Shown piece by piece: positions 49,189 through 57,148 of a stretch of DNA of 64,000 nucleotides. The notes below the pieces were generated by a model. The model was not told where the DNA came from. It worked only from the letters and a program-made list of their open reading frames with translations, and searched no databases. This DNA is from Pseudomonas guariconensis. GTDB lineage: Bacteria > Pseudomonadota > Gammaproteobacteria > Pseudomonadales > Pseudomonadaceae. The position numbers were made by a program, and so were the translations under genes. The stretch lies in NCBI RefSeq assembly GCF_900102675.1, contig NZ_FMYX01000017.1, forward strand, positions 34,803-98,802, written 5' to 3'. Every line of letters starts with the position of its first letter. Position 1 is the stretch's first letter.

Positions 49189-49502
49189 CCCTACGGCTCA
49201 TATCAGTCACCCAAGCCGCCGAGATGCTGGGCATAGGCCGATCAACAGCCTATCGCCTGGCCAAGGACGGAAAGATCCCATGCGTTCGGGGCTTCGGCCC
49301 CCTGCGCGTTCACTATCAAAAGCTCGTCGAGATGATCGAGGCCGGTATCCCTGATACCCTCGCCGCCGCGGGCGTCGTATCCGAGGAGAGGATATGCCGT
49401 ACAAAAGAGGAAAAGTTTGGTGGATCAGCTACACCGCGTCAGACGGAACGTATGTTAGACGCTCTGCTGGCACCGAGGACTATGCAGCAGCCAAGGCTTT
49501 AG
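49185..49502 (+). CDS. Excisionase-like helix-turn-helix protein
   Basis: A 105-residue protein whose first 60 residues form a MerR/AlpA-type winged helix: LISVTQAAEMLGIGRSTAYRLAKDGKIPCVRGFGPLRVHYQ. Immediately upstream of the integrase it is probably the recombination directionality factor or an integrase regulator. Its frame overlaps the integrase gene by 109 bases, so the C-terminal ~36 residues are shared DNA in another frame, unusual but common in compact phage int-xis regions. ATGA overlap with the HNH remnant. Confidence 0.75.
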   Translation: MTLRLISVTQAAEMLGIGRSTAYRLAKDGKIPCVRGFGPLRVHYQKLVEMIEAGIPDTLAAAGVVSEERICRTKEEKFGGSATPRQTERMLDALLAPRTMQQPRL

Positions 49503-50485
49503 AGCAGGAGCAGCGTAGCCAGGCGTGGCGGGAAAAGGAGATGGGATTCGACCGTCAACGGACGTTCGAGGAGGTAATGGTGGAGTATCTGGGCCATGCC
49601 GCCCAGGTGCAAAGAAGCTTCGACACTACCCAGCATCGAGTGAAGGCTCTGCGCGAGTTCTTCGCCGGCAGGATCATGAACGACCTTTCCGGTAAAGACA
49701 TCCGGGAATACTCGGGCCTGCGCACCAAGGCAGGGAAATCGGCTGCCACTATAAATAGAGAGCTGGCCGCACTGTCGGCCGCTATCAACTGGTGCTCAAC
49801 CGAGCTGGAATGGAAGCTGCCGAACCCGGTAAAGGGCCGAACGCTTCGGGAGGCAGAAAGCCGGGTTCGCTGGATCACGCGGGGAGAGGTCGAATCGCTG
49901 TGCCGGGCTGCCAGAACGCAGCGAAACGGTGACATGCTCGAGGACTTCATCCGGCTCGCAGTGAACACCGGTTGCCGGAAGGAGGAAATGATGGGGCTGG
50001 AGTGGCGTCGAGTCGACCTGGCAAACCGATTGGTTTACCTGGAAGGCGAGCACACGAAGGCGAAGAAGCGGCGAAGCATCCCGCTCAATGAGGGGGCGCT
50101 GGCAGCGTTGAAAGGAAGGCTGGCTTTCCGTGCTGAGCACGCACCAGGGTCGCCATGGGTGTTCACCAGACGAAGTGGTGAGAAGGCGATCGATCTGTCA
50201 GAAGGATTTGAGGCGGCCTGCGAGAAGGCCAAGATCAGCGACTTCCGCATCCACGATCTGCGACACACCTGCGCGGCCTGGTTGGTGAGTGCCGGGGTGC
50301 CACTGATCGAGGTAAGGGATTTGCTGGGTCATTCGACGGTGCAAATGACTGAGAAGTATGCGCACCTCGCACCGGCCAGGGTGCGAGATGCAGTCAGTGT
50401 GCTCGACAAGCCAATGTCACAATCTCGCTACACTGAAAATCCAGCGGGTTCAGGAGGTACACCCCTAAAGCTTGTAACCGCTTGA
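49394..50485 (+). CDS. int: Prophage tyrosine recombinase (integrase)
   Basis: A 363-residue integrase. The N-terminal arm-binding segment (KVWWISYTASDGTYVRRSAG), SAM-like core-binding domain (about 58-145) and catalytic domain (about 165-345) are all present. Catalytic residues are visible: Arg in NTGCRKEEMMGLEW, Lys in TKAKKRRSIPL, HDLRHTCAAW, LLGHSTVQM, and the nucleophile Tyr in MTEKYAHL. GGAGAGG lies directly upstream. It ends 8 bases from the right attachment repeat and faces the tRNA-Leu gene, so it is the enzyme that placed the element there. Confidence 0.96.
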   Translation: MPYKRGKVWWISYTASDGTYVRRSAGTEDYAAAKALEQEQRSQAWREKEMGFDRQRTFEEVMVEYLGHAAQVQRSFDTTQHRVKALREFFAGRIMNDLSGKDIREYSGLRTKAGKSAATINRELAALSAAINWCSTELEWKLPNPVKGRTLREAESRVRWITRGEVESLCRAARTQRNGDMLEDFIRLAVNTGCRKEEMMGLEWRRVDLANRLVYLEGEHTKAKKRRSIPLNEGALAALKGRLAFRAEHAPGSPWVFTRRSGEKAIDLSEGFEAACEKAKISDFRIHDLRHTCAAWLVSAGVPLIEVRDLLGHSTVQMTEKYAHLAPARVRDAVSVLDKPMSQSRYTENPAGSGGTPLKLVTA

Positions 50486-50492
50486 TTTATAA

Positions 50493-50549
50493 GATGGTGC
50501 GGACGAAGAGACTCGAACTCTTACAGCTTGCGCCGCTGGAACCTAAATC
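50493..50549. repeat. Right prophage attachment repeat (57 bp)
   Basis: Identical to 24698-24754. It forms the 3' part of the functional tRNA-Leu gene, meaning the phage carried these bases and rebuilt the tRNA on integration. The crossover lies somewhere within the repeat, most likely in the anticodon arm region. Confidence 0.97.
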
Positions 50550-50579
50550 CAGTGTGTCTACCAATTTCACCACGTCCGC
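50495..50579 (-). tRNA. tRNA-Leu(UAG)
   Basis: An 85-nt tRNA with encoded CCA. The acceptor GCGGACG pairs with CGTCCGC, the anticodon stem CTGGA/TCCAG encloses loop TTTAGGT (anticodon TAG), and a long variable arm typical of leucine tRNAs follows. Its 3' part is supplied by the prophage repeat. Confidence 0.97.
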
Positions 50580-50635
50580 GTGGAGCACTTAAAGCAAAGG
50601 CGCCAGATTATACAATCAAGGCGCCTTCGAGAATA

Positions 50636-50712
50636 TGGGGTGGACGATGGGAATCGAACCCACGACAACTGGAATCACAATCCAGCGCTCTACCAACTGA
50701 GCTACGCCCACC
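50636..50712 (-). tRNA. tRNA-His(GUG)
   Basis: A 77-nt tRNA with the extra 5' G typical of tRNA-His, acceptor GTGGGCG pairing with CGTCCAC, discriminator C and encoded CCA. The anticodon loop TTGTGAT gives GTG. It is 56 bases upstream of tRNA-Leu; the spacer forms a hairpin (AAGGCGCC/GGCGCCTT, 50597-50627) that may guide processing. Confidence 0.97.
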
Positions 50713-50762
50713 ATATTGCGGTATTGCGTCAAAACATCACTTGCTGTGCCAAAGCTGCCTAA

Positions 50763-50839
50763 TGGCGCACCCGGCAGGACTCGAACCTGCGACCATCCGC
50801 TTAGAAGGCGGATGCTCTATCCAGCTGAGCTACGGGCGC
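50763..50839 (-). tRNA. tRNA-Arg(UCU)
   Basis: A 77-nt tRNA: acceptor GCGCCCG with CGGGTGC (one G-T pair), anticodon stem CCGCC, anticodon TCT in loop TTCTAA, encoded CCA. It is the first tRNA of the Arg-His-Leu array, the same order as argX-hisR-leuT in E. coli. Confidence 0.97.
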
Positions 50840-50966
50840 ATATTCAATCTGCTTTCTGTTACGATTGCAAATCAACTTTCAGCCGTACCGAACAAGCTAG
50901 CAAATCCGCTCATTCTGCCTGACCTTGCTAACCAGTGCTAGGCTCTGCCCGACAAGTGCGACGAAT

Positions 50967-50993
50967 GTTATAGACGAGCCGGAAGGTCGTCAA
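50967..50993 (-). promoter_or_regulatory. Likely promoter of the tRNA array
   Basis: On the minus strand TTGACG (50988-50993) and TATAAC (50967-50972) are 15 bp apart, or 17 bp if the -35 is taken two bases upstream. The start region is followed by a GC-containing discriminator (ATTCGTCGC), a stringently controlled stable-RNA feature. It lies 128 bases before tRNA-Arg. Confidence 0.5.
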
Positions 50994-51127
50994 CACTTTT
51001 TTCAAAAAAATTTAGTTTATTTAAGGGGTTAGGGGATTTGGCCGACCACCCGCCTTTGCCCTCGGGCCGTGTCGTGCGAGAATGCGCCCTCTTTTATGTT
51101 CCCTTCTCGATGGTTAATCACGCGTCT

Positions 51128-51982
51128 ATGACTGCACACCTAATCGATGGCAAGGCGATCGCCGCCAACCTGCGCCAGCAGATCGCTCAACGTGTCGTGG
51201 AGCGTCGCCAGCAGGGCCTGCGTACCCCAGGCCTGGCGGTGATCCTGGTCGGTACCGACCCTGCTTCCCAAGTCTATGTTTCGCACAAGCGCAAGGACTG
51301 CGAAGAGGTCGGCTTCATTTCCCAGGCTTTCGACCTGCCCAGCGAGACTTCGCAGCAAGCCCTGACCGACCTGATCGACCGCCTCAACGACGATCCGGCC
51401 GTCGACGGCATTCTCCTGCAATTGCCACTTCCGGAGCATCTGGATGCCTCGCTGCTGCTCGAACGCATCCGCCCAGATAAAGACGTCGACGGTTTCCACC
51501 CCTACAACATCGGCCGCCTGGCCCAGCGCATTCCGCTTCTGCGCCCCTGCACGCCAAAAGGCATCATGACCCTGCTGCAAAGCACCGGTCAGGACCTGTA
51601 CGGCATGAACGCTGTAATCGTCGGCGCCTCCAATATCGTCGGTCGCCCGATGGCCATGGAGTTGCTGCTGGCCGGCTGCACCGTCACCGTCTGCCACCGC
51701 TTCACCCAAGACCTGCCTGGCCACGTAGGCCGTGCTGACCTGGTGGTAGTCGCCGCCGGCAAACCGGGCCTGGTCAAGGGCGAATGGATCAAAGAAGGTG
51801 CGATCGTCATCGACGTCGGCATTAACCGCCAGGAAGATGGCAAGCTGGTGGGCGACGTGGTCTTCGAGACCGCCCTGCCCCGCGCCGGCTGGATCACGCC
51901 TGTACCGGGCGGCGTAGGCCCGATGACTCGTGCCTGCCTGCTGGAAAACACGCTTTACGCGGCAGAAGAACTGCACAAGTAG
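51128..51982 (+). CDS. folD: Bifunctional methylenetetrahydrofolate dehydrogenase/cyclohydrolase FolD
   Basis: A 284-residue enzyme interconverting 5,10-methylene-, 5,10-methenyl- and 10-formyl-tetrahydrofolate with NADP. Family motifs are SQVYVSHKRKDCEEVGF (with the active Lys), GILLQLPLPEHLD, PDKDVDGFHPYNIGRLA, VIVGASNIVGRPMAMELL, DVGINR and PVPGGVGPMT. The start at 51128 gives the usual MTAHLIDGKAIAANL N-terminus; the frame from 51038 is longer than the family. The same gene lies beside tRNA-Arg in related species. Confidence 0.97.
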   Translation: MTAHLIDGKAIAANLRQQIAQRVVERRQQGLRTPGLAVILVGTDPASQVYVSHKRKDCEEVGFISQAFDLPSETSQQALTDLIDRLNDDPAVDGILLQLPLPEHLDASLLLERIRPDKDVDGFHPYNIGRLAQRIPLLRPCTPKGIMTLLQSTGQDLYGMNAVIVGASNIVGRPMAMELLLAGCTVTVCHRFTQDLPGHVGRADLVVVAAGKPGLVKGEWIKEGAIVIDVGINRQEDGKLVGDVVFETALPRAGWITPVPGGVGPMTRACLLENTLYAAEELHK

Positions 51983-51998
51983 TTCGCCCTCTGCACCA

Positions 51999-52025
51999 AC
52001 GGCACCTCTCGAGGTGCCGTTTTTC
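51999..52025 (+). terminator. Terminator of folD
   Basis: Perfect 10-bp arms ACGGCACCTC/GAGGTGCCGT (51999-52008 and 52011-52020) with five T, 17 bases past the folD stop. Confidence 0.95.
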
Positions 52026-52118
52026 TTTCCGGGCACGACCGGTCCGCGGTACTTATCTAACCCTTGCGCTTCCTCGCATCGCCCTAGGCTCGCCGCTTCT
52101 GATATCAGAGGTACCGCC

Positions 52119-55100
52119 ATGAGCCTATCGCACTTCAGCTTCATAGACGCCCGCCTGCCAGGCTGGCTGAAATCAGCTACCCCAGCCCAACGCCAACGAC
52201 TTGAACAACAGATACGCCAGAGCCATCAGGCCACCCGCGCGCTGGATCGGGCACTGAAACAGGTGCAGCCCATCGACGACTTCTGCCGTCCGTTGCTCGA
52301 CGATGCCATGTCCCACTGGTACCCCGACCGAGAGCTGCCCGCGCCTGACCAAGGGTGGCTCTGGAACAACGCCGAAAAGCGCGACATGTCGTGGCTCGAA
52401 GCGGCCCTGCAGAACTTCGACAGCGACACATCAGTGACGCTGTATCTTTCCAAGAACGCCCCCGGCCCGATGGCCGTGGACAGCACATTGTTCGTGAAAG
52501 GCGCCCGGAACCTGGACCTGGGACAACGCTACCGCAATCATCTGGCCGAACATGTCGATACCCCAGTGTTTCGCAGCCTGGTACTTCAGCAGGATCGCAC
52601 AGCCTTCGAAGCCGATACGACAATGGCCGAGCTGCAAAAGCATCTCGATAGCCGAGGCCGGATGCTGGCAGATGCCGCGCTGGCCGGCGAATCGTTCCTG
52701 CTTCACAGCGATGGCAAACCCTGGCCACTGGAGTGCGGGTACCTGGAGCTGTGCGGGACGCCTTTGTATGGCCCCTTACTGATCCGCCAGCAGCCCATCG
52801 CGGGTGTAGAACCGTGTCTATTGTATTTGCCTGGCCACCCACGCCAGCCACTGCGTCAATATGGCTCGCTGCGAGCAGCAGGCAAGGCGCTGACTCGACT
52901 GCTGCGCAAAGACAACGAGCGGCGCTTCTTCATGCGTTATGTCGCCCATGCCGAGCAACCTGGATTGGCGACCCAACTACGCCAGACCTTGTTTCCGCGA
53001 TATCCCTACAAAGATCTGCAAACGGTCACGCCGGTACTTGAAGAGGGTCACTCCTTCAACTGGCTCAAGCGCCTGTTCCCCGCTCCGCGCGACCTATGGC
53101 AGCCGACATTAGACAAGAACGCCCGCTTGCCGCTTGCGTTCAAGCAATGGCCTGACGAATGTTTCAGCGCCCGCGCACGGACCCGGGTCGAGCTCATGCT
53201 ACGCAACGCCGCCGACATCGCCGTGCCGGTCGCCCAGCGAGACGCCGCAGCCCAACTGGCCCGCATCGAAGGTTGGCTAGGGGTCGGTTTGTCGGTACTG
53301 AACATGGCCGTTTTTTTTGTTCCCGGGCTCGCCGAGGTCATGCTAGTGATTGGCGGCGCGCAACTGGTCGATGAGTTTCTCGAAGGCGTACATGCGGCAA
53401 ACGAGTCAGATGCCGATGCGGCCATCGGTCATCTGTTCTCGGTCGTGGAGAACCTTCTTCAGGTAGCGGCGCTTGGCGCTGCCGGGCAGTTCATCGAGCC
53501 CCAAGGCACCCTGCACGCTTGGTCCCGCATCGGCCATGGCGATCAGCAACGTCTTTGGCATGGCAATCTGGAGCCGTTTGCACGTACTTCCCCTCCACAA
53601 TTGCCGCCCAACCTTGACCCCTACCTCTTCCAAGGCCGTCATTGGATCACGCTGGACGGCCGGCACTACCCGGTCGAGGCCACTCCAGAGGGCGGTTGGC
53701 GACTGTGCGCAGCCAAGGGACATCGCCATCAACCTTCACTGCTGGGCAATGGCGAAGGGACCTGGCTGCTGGACCACGAGCGACCTTTGGCTTGGGACGA
53801 CGACACACTGTTGCGCCGACTCGGCCCGGCCATCGACAGCCTGGACACCTCGACACTCCGAAAGGCCCTACGCTGCAGTGGCTATGAAACGGCCGACTTA
53901 CGCCAGACCTTGGTCGAGCACCGCCCGCTGCCTGCGTTGCTGCTGGAGAGTCTGGAAGCCTTCGGCGCCGCTATCGAGCCGAGACCAGCTGTCTTTACCC
54001 AGGAGGATGCGCTCCTCGCCCAGGACTTTCCTTCACTGAGCCCAACACTGCGTCGGGAAATCCTGGCCCAGGCCCAGACCCGTGACTTGAGCCAGATGCA
54101 GCGCACTGGCCGGATACCGCTCAATGTGTCCGAAACCGCTCGCCTTTACCTGCGGGCCTCACGCATCAACCGCGCGCTGGTGGCCTTTCATCAGGCCAGC
54201 GACAGCCTCGAAGATCGCGATGCATTGGTGTTCGGTGCGCTGCAACGGCTTTGCGGATGGTCTGGCCAAGTACATCTCGAGCTGCGCGAAGGTCGTCTGG
54301 GTGGTTCACTGCTGGAGACGGCAGGTGCAGCACAAGCTCCACTCAAGATCCTCGTACGCCGCGCCGATGGCTATGAGCCGTTCGACAAGGACGGCCAGAG
54401 CCTGGCCAACCGAGACAACCTGTTCCGAGCGATCCTCCAGGCCCTCCCCGACAGCGAACGCGACAATCTGGGCCTGCAGATCCATGAGTCGGAGACTTTG
54501 CGCGACCGACTTTTCGATCTGGCGACCGCAGACCGGGAGCAGGCCGCCCGTGACCTTGGCATGCAGCCTGTCCGCCCCTGGTACCGCCTGCCCACACGAC
54601 TGCCGGGCAGCCCTCGCCTTGGCTATGCCTTGAGTGGTCGTGGCCGGGGCTGGTTGACCGCTGATGAGCAGTTCGATCAATTGTTCCCTTCCAACCTGGA
54701 CAATGATCGGGAAACACTACGCGCCCGGCTGCGTGAACAGACCGGTCACGACCCCATCGCCTTCAACCGTCTGATGCAGAATCTGCGTGACCAATACCGA
54801 CAACTGGATAGCACCTTGCAAGGCTGGGTTCATGACACCGACGGCATCGCCGCCGATGAAGCCCAGGAACGCAGGACTGCGCGCCAAGCCACGGCCGAAC
54901 GCATCCGCCGGGCGTGGCGACGAGAAAACAACGACGCCAATGGGAGCCTCGACGAGGTCATCCTGAGCATCGATGCAGAGTACCTGGGCGCCTTGCCATC
55001 CCTGCCGGTACAACTGCCACAGGTTCGCCAGCTGAACGTAACCGGCTTGTGGCGGGGCGGTACCGACAGCCTGGGCGCATTCCTTGCCGCCTTTCCCCAG

Positions 55101-56909
55101 GTTCGCGAACTGGAGCTCAGCGAAAACGGTTTGTACACGCTGCCAGAGCAATTGGGCGGGCTGACGGACGTCCAGTTGCTGGACCTTTCGGAGAACAACC
55201 TCGACCTGTCCATTGACGCCAATCTGTCCATCCTGGGCCGACTGACCAAGCTTCGCGCCCTGAACTTGAGCAGCGCTATTGGAGACCTACCGGTAGCCGC
55301 GCTGGAGCAGCTTGCGCAACTGCCCAACCTGATGGGGCTGCAGGCCGAAATGAACGAGCTGTTCCTCGGCGCCGAGCACTTCCAGGCACTGCAACGCTGG
55401 CCCGCACTGGTCGAACTGAGCCTTGGCCACAACGACATCACCCTGGATAACGCAAGCCGTGCAGCCTTGGCGCAGTTGAGCCGGTTGCGCATCTTGTTCC
55501 TGCAGGAAAATCCCTTGGATCTTGCGCCAGACATCACCGGCTGGACGCATCTGGAACGGTTGGACCTGGAGCAGACCGGCATTGCTGAATGGCCAGCCGG
55601 CATCGAAGCGTTGCTCGGGCAGCGACCGCTGACCCTGCGCGCCGTGGACCTGAGCAACAATCAGTTGCACGACGCACCTGATCTTCGCGATAGCGCATTC
55701 GCTGTTGCGGTCAGGGCAGGTGAAGCCGAGATGTACCATGCCTTCCAGAACAATCCCTTCAGTGAGCAGGCCCTGCAACGACTCAACGATGCCGGTCTGC
55801 CAACCGCTGCGCGGGTCGATCATTTGGATTGGCTTGCCGCAGTGCCGCAAGCCGTCGGCGATCATGTCGCGGCCACATTGCAGGAGCCTGAGTGGCGACC
55901 GCTGTATGAGCTCTTTCGACGTGTCGAAGACACCCGGGACTATCAAGCCAGCCCGAACGCCATGCGTCGACGCATGCACGTCATCGTCGAGCGGCTATCT
56001 GCACGCGAAGGCGACAATCTCTGGGGCCAGGCCCAAGTCCATGAACGCATCATCGACCTGATCAACGAAGCCGCTCACGGCTGCGTCGACCAGGCCAGTC
56101 TGCTGTTCCAGCAAGTCGAGACGCAGGTCCTGGTATGGCAGCAGTCGCTCAACGCCGCCCCAGGGGATGCCAGCGACAAGGTGGCCATTTCCATTTGCCG
56201 CTCACTGCTGCGCCAACAGCTGCTGGACGAGCGCATCAGTGATCTCTATGACGCACGGGTTGCCAGGCGCAAGGCGCTCATTGCGGGACGCTCCGCCGAC
56301 GAGACGCCCCTGCACGCTGCAGACGATATCAGTGACACGCAATTGCGCGAACCCACCTTTCTACTCGACGAACTGGAAATGGCACTGCATGCCAGGATGC
56401 GATTGCGCGAGCGCCTGGAACTCCCTCCACAACCCGGCGAGATCAGTTTCGACTACCTTGCACAGCTGAGCCCGGCCACGCTGGACCAACTCGCTCAGAT
56501 GATCACGACCCAAGCGGATATTCCTCGACTGGTCCAATGGGCCGACGAGCAACCGTTCTGGCGAGACTGGATCAAGCGCTTGCGCCAACAGGCATTCGAA
56601 CATCTGGCCAACGAATGGGATGGTGCCAGCGCCTATTTCGACACGCTCAGCGAACCAGGCGAAGTCAGCACCTACACAGGTCCCCAGGTACCTCCGAGCT
56701 TCATCGATGCACTGGAGCGTGAACGCCCGGACATTGCCTGGCGGCAAAACGGCGCGGTGCAACGTATCGACTTGGTCTCCAGCCGCTATCGCGACGAAGG
56801 CGCCCTTTATAACCGCGCAGCCCAACTGCTGCTGCAAACGCGCAGGGATGCCGACACAGCATTGATTCGCCAACTTAACGAGACCCTGGCCAAGACGTAT
56901 TTGGCCTGA
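52119..56909 (+). CDS. Large LRR protein with NEL-type (IpaH/SspH) E3 ubiquitin ligase signature
   Basis: A 1596-residue protein. Residues 1 to ~370 resemble the dermonecrotic-toxin-like DUF6543 domain of large Pseudomonas proteins. A hydrophobic helical hairpin lies at about 380-425 (WLGVGLSVLNMAVFFVPGLAEVML and following). Residues ~965-1190 hold leucine-rich repeats (LELSENGLYTLPEQLGGL, LLDLSENNLDLS, LVELSLGHNDITLDNA, AVDLSNNQLHDAPDL). The C-terminal ~370 residues fit the NEL ligase domain; its motif is AHGCVDQASLLF, with candidate catalytic Cys1322 and Asp1324. IpaH-family ligases ubiquitinate host proteins after type III delivery. This one is far larger than IpaH, has no signal peptide, and no secretion genes lie nearby. 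The start at 52119 has GAGG 8 bases upstream. Confidence 0.82.
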   Translation: MSLSHFSFIDARLPGWLKSATPAQRQRLEQQIRQSHQATRALDRALKQVQPIDDFCRPLLDDAMSHWYPDRELPAPDQGWLWNNAEKRDMSWLEAALQNFDSDTSVTLYLSKNAPGPMAVDSTLFVKGARNLDLGQRYRNHLAEHVDTPVFRSLVLQQDRTAFEADTTMAELQKHLDSRGRMLADAALAGESFLLHSDGKPWPLECGYLELCGTPLYGPLLIRQQPIAGVEPCLLYLPGHPRQPLRQYGSLRAAGKALTRLLRKDNERRFFMRYVAHAEQPGLATQLRQTLFPRYPYKDLQTVTPVLEEGHSFNWLKRLFPAPRDLWQPTLDKNARLPLAFKQWPDECFSARARTRVELMLRNAADIAVPVAQRDAAAQLARIEGWLGVGLSVLNMAVFFVPGLAEVMLVIGGAQLVDEFLEGVHAANESDADAAIGHLFSVVENLLQVAALGAAGQFIEPQGTLHAWSRIGHGDQQRLWHGNLEPFARTSPPQLPPNLDPYLFQGRHWITLDGRHYPVEATPEGGWRLCAAKGHRHQPSLLGNGEGTWLLDHERPLAWDDDTLLRRLGPAIDSLDTSTLRKALRCSGYETADLRQTLVEHRPLPALLLESLEAFGAAIEPRPAVFTQEDALLAQDFPSLSPTLRREILAQAQTRDLSQMQRTGRIPLNVSETARLYLRASRINRALVAFHQASDSLEDRDALVFGALQRLCGWSGQVHLELREGRLGGSLLETAGAAQAPLKILVRRADGYEPFDKDGQSLANRDNLFRAILQALPDSERDNLGLQIHESETLRDRLFDLATADREQAARDLGMQPVRPWYRLPTRLPGSPRLGYALSGRGRGWLTADEQFDQLFPSNLDNDRETLRARLREQTGHDPIAFNRLMQNLRDQYRQLDSTLQGWVHDTDGIAADEAQERRTARQATAERIRRAWRRENNDANGSLDEVILSIDAEYLGALPSLPVQLPQVRQLNVTGLWRGGTDSLGAFLAAFPQVRELELSENGLYTLPEQLGGLTDVQLLDLSENNLDLSIDANLSILGRLTKLRALNLSSAIGDLPVAALEQLAQLPNLMGLQAEMNELFLGAEHFQALQRWPALVELSLGHNDITLDNASRAALAQLSRLRILFLQENPLDLAPDITGWTHLERLDLEQTGIAEWPAGIEALLGQRPLTLRAVDLSNNQLHDAPDLRDSAFAVAVRAGEAEMYHAFQNNPFSEQALQRLNDAGLPTAARVDHLDWLAAVPQAVGDHVAATLQEPEWRPLYELFRRVEDTRDYQASPNAMRRRMHVIVERLSAREGDNLWGQAQVHERIIDLINEAAHGCVDQASLLFQQVETQVLVWQQSLNAAPGDASDKVAISICRSLLRQQLLDERISDLYDARVARRKALIAGRSADETPLHAADDISDTQLREPTFLLDELEMALHARMRLRERLELPPQPGEISFDYLAQLSPATLDQLAQMITTQADIPRLVQWADEQPFWRDWIKRLRQQAFEHLANEWDGASAYFDTLSEPGEVSTYTGPQVPPSFIDALERERPDIAWRQNGAVQRIDLVSSRYRDEGALYNRAAQLLLQTRRDADTALIRQLNETLAKTYLA

Positions 56910-56914
56910 CGACA

Positions 56915-56940
56915 CGGTGGAGTGCCGGCGCACTCCACCG
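56915..56940 (+). terminator. Hairpin after the LRR-NEL gene
   Basis: Perfect 11-bp arms CGGTGGAGTGC/GCACTCCACCG with a 4-nt loop, 5 bases past the stop. There is no T run, so termination may be Rho-dependent or the hairpin may protect the mRNA end. Confidence 0.6.
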
Positions 56941-56990
56941 CAGCCCTTCAAACCCCCGAGTTAGAGCTATGGGCACCGAAAAGCGCCAAC

Positions 56991-57085
56991 TGGTCAGACC
57001 GGTAAGGCCAAAAAAACCTTGCAAAAGGGCTTTTTTCGCGGTTTTATGATCCCGCACTGACCATACCGGTAAGACCACAATAATT
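56991..57085 (+). promoter_or_regulatory. Promoter and GntR-type operators upstream of the DctA-family gene
   Basis: The FadR/LldR-like motif GGT-N3-ACC occurs at 56992-57000 (GGTCAGACC) and 57068-57076 (GGTAAGACC), with a near copy GGTAAGGCC at 57001-57009. ACCGGTAAG-CC is repeated at 56998-57009 and 57066-57076. A promoter CTGACC (57057-57062) - 16 bp - AATAAT (57079-57084) surrounds the right site, consistent with repression by a GntR protein encoded downstream. Confidence 0.5.
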
Positions 57086-57148
57086 AAGTCCTGCGCTCTT
57101 TCGCCGTCGCCGGCACCGAAGCAAGGACACCGATCAGAGATCCCTCCC

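Larger units (their letters stand above)
24698..50549. mobile_element. Degenerate lambdoid prophage integrated in tRNA-Leu(UAG)
   Basis: A 25.9-kb element bounded by the 57-bp repeats, with a tyrosine integrase beside the right end. From left to right: spanins and endolysin, tail fibre and tip genes (J, I, K, L, M), fused remnants of tape measure, terL, terS and ninB, replication genes P and O, an Rha-like gene, Cro-like and CI genes, cargo genes, a second operator region, early-left genes, a reverse transcriptase, an excisionase-like protein and the integrase. All capsid, portal and tail-tube genes are missing, so it cannot form virions. I recall a prophage at the same tRNA/tig location in P. 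putida KT2440, suggesting a preferred site. Confidence 0.97.

Noticed and set aside
24698..50549. CRISPR array or Cas genes
   Set aside because: No regularly spaced direct repeats of 24-40 bp and no Cas-like protein were seen here or elsewhere in the window.
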